From Candidatus Dojkabacteria bacterium CG_4_10_14_0_2_um_filter_Dojkabacteria_WS6_41_15 (GTDB lineage: Bacteria > Patescibacteriota > Dojkabacteria > GCA-002793355): DNA of 5,761 nt. The notes under the pieces are model-generated. The model did no database searches. It worked only from the letters and a program-made list of their open reading frames with translations, and had not been told where the DNA came from. Both the position numbers and the translations under genes were made by a program. Shown here in pieces: positions 4,874 through 5,761 of this stretch (positions within the stretch are counted from its first letter, which is position 1; every line of letters begins with the position of its first letter). Location of the stretch: the NCBI GenBank assembly GCA_002793355.1, contig PFQB01000033.1, positions 1-5,761 of the forward strand, given 5' to 3'.

Positions 4874-5731
4874 CTATTTCGTGATGCTGTTTTTCAACTT
4901 GCTAATCAGTATTATATACGAATCGGAAGAATCTGCGAAGTCCTTATTGAGTGTTTTTGCTTGCTCAAAGCTTGTCTGAGCATCAGAATATTTAGTTTTG
5001 TTGTATTGCAGAACTCCGATATAGTAATGGAGTTCTCCTGCTAATGATTGGTTTGCCTTATCGTCTGCAATCGTAGAAAGTGCCTGTGAATATTTTGCTA
5101 AAGCTAAGTCTGGTTGGGTAATTCTTTCGTACAGATTTCCCAGGTCACGAAGTCCTAACGTGTCATTGGATGGAATTAATTTTGCGATTTCTGCCAGTAC
5201 GTCGGCGGCTTCTTTGCTTTTGCCCAGTTCCGAGAGTACAGCCACATAGTTTTTCATATTGAGGGATCTATCTTGGAACTCGTTCCAAAGCCGAGCATAT
5301 ATTTTTTCTGCATCGACATATTGGTCATTTGCAGCGTATAGTTTTGCTTGTTCTGATAGAAGCACTTTGATTCGGTCAGTATTAGAAGCATTCTTTTCCA
5401 TAGCTAACGTACAAAGGTCCAACGCCCAAATTTCGGTTGAAAGATTCCCTTCTATAATACAGTGGTAATAGACATAATTGTTGTCCTCACCGTTGTATTG
5501 TTTATACTTTTCGAGAACTAAGGCAGCGTCTTGGTAGGCAAATTTCTCGATTAGATTCTGTGTTTGTTTCTCGTAGTCTGTATATCGTTCCATTAGTTGA
5601 GTTATCCCTGTTCTGTAGACATAAGTACCCACGCCAACCGTTGCCATAATAAAGAGTGCAAATACTAACGTGACAAACATGACACCCGCTGAGGACTTGT
5701 GGTCGGCCTTTTTGACAGTAATTCCTGACAA
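4874..5731 (-). CDS. Signal-anchored TPR-repeat protein, start uncertain
   Basis: At least 285 residues. A basic N-terminus (KKADHKSS) precedes one membrane segment at about 17-38 (VMFVTLVFALFIMATVGVGT), so the rest probably lies outside the membrane. Helical TPR-like units follow at about 124-157 (AKLYAANDQYVDAEKIY), 158-190 (LGKSKEAADVLAEIAKLIP), 192-225 (LGNLYERITQPDLALAKYSQAL) and 230-264 (YYIGVLQYNKTKYSDAQTSFEQAKTL). The last two match the TPR pattern best. Residues 45-120 are also mainly helical and may hold degenerate repeats. Such proteins usually act as scaffolds for envelope complexes; no partner can be named. The only visible start is TTG at 5731 without a ribosome binding site. 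The frame has no stop from there to the window edge (5761), so the protein may be longer. Two Cys (91, 107) are present. The TAG stop is followed by a strong stem. Confidence 0.85.
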   Translation of the reverse strand: MSGITVKKADHKSSAGVMFVTLVFALFIMATVGVGTYVYRTGITQLMERYTDYEKQTQNLIEKFAYQDAALVLEKYKQYNGEDNNYVYYHCIIEGNLSTEIWALDLCTLAMEKNASNTDRIKVLLSEQAKLYAANDQYVDAEKIYARLWNEFQDRSLNMKNYVAVLSELGKSKEAADVLAEIAKLIPSNDTLGLRDLGNLYERITQPDLALAKYSQALSTIADDKANQSLAGELHYYIGVLQYNKTKYSDAQTSFEQAKTLNKDFADSSDSYIILISKLKNSITK

Positions 5732-5761
5732 TCTTGCACTAATTAAGGGTCGTTTAGTGAT

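Overview
The window reads as chromosomal sequence from a bacterium, with all recognisable genes on the minus strand. The combination suggests a Patescibacteria/CPR-type organism: a giant membrane-anchored protein built from phage tail-fibre modules, a small PspC-domain protein, a membrane-anchored TPR protein, a tRNA with no encoded CCA, weak or absent Shine-Dalgarno sequences and apparent TTG starts. This placement is inference, since no ribosomal or other phylogenetic marker is present. The pspC-like gene ends at TGA at a normal family length, so code 11 fits better than the TGA=Gly code of Gracilibacteria/SR1.

Layout in the direction of transcription (right to left). A signal-anchored TPR protein (4874-5731) has a start that is not secure, because its frame stays open to the window edge. 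A 17-bp stem with a large loop (4790-4870) lies between it and tRNA-Leu(UAA) (4706-4787). A strong intrinsic terminator (4663-4706) follows the tRNA, and its stem begins on the tRNA's last base. Next comes a compact 221-bp segment (4441-4661) bounded by imperfect inverted repeats and holding three internal hairpins. It has no convincing gene and is the least explained part of the window. An RpiB/LacAB-family sugar-phosphate isomerase variant (3993-4418) follows.

The dominant gene (350-3961) encodes 1203 residues: an N-terminal membrane anchor, four cysteine-paired tail-fibre-like repeats (two with a WG/HxH linker, giving a 128-residue super-repeat), a putative C1q/jelly-roll-like beta domain, two copies of a tail-fibre 'GIGTSTPQHKLD' module separated by another beta-rich domain, and a C-terminal beta-rich domain. 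I read it as a cell-surface fibre or adhesin rather than part of a prophage, because no other phage gene is present and it starts with a membrane anchor. Last is a PspC-domain membrane protein (18-314), which has its own promoter placed so close to the ATG that its mRNA should be leaderless.

The genes do not form one obvious pathway. The anchored fibre, the PspC protein and the TPR protein all belong to the cell envelope. The isomerase and tRNA look like unrelated neighbours. The terminator and the separate pspC promoter imply at least two or three transcription units rather than one operon.
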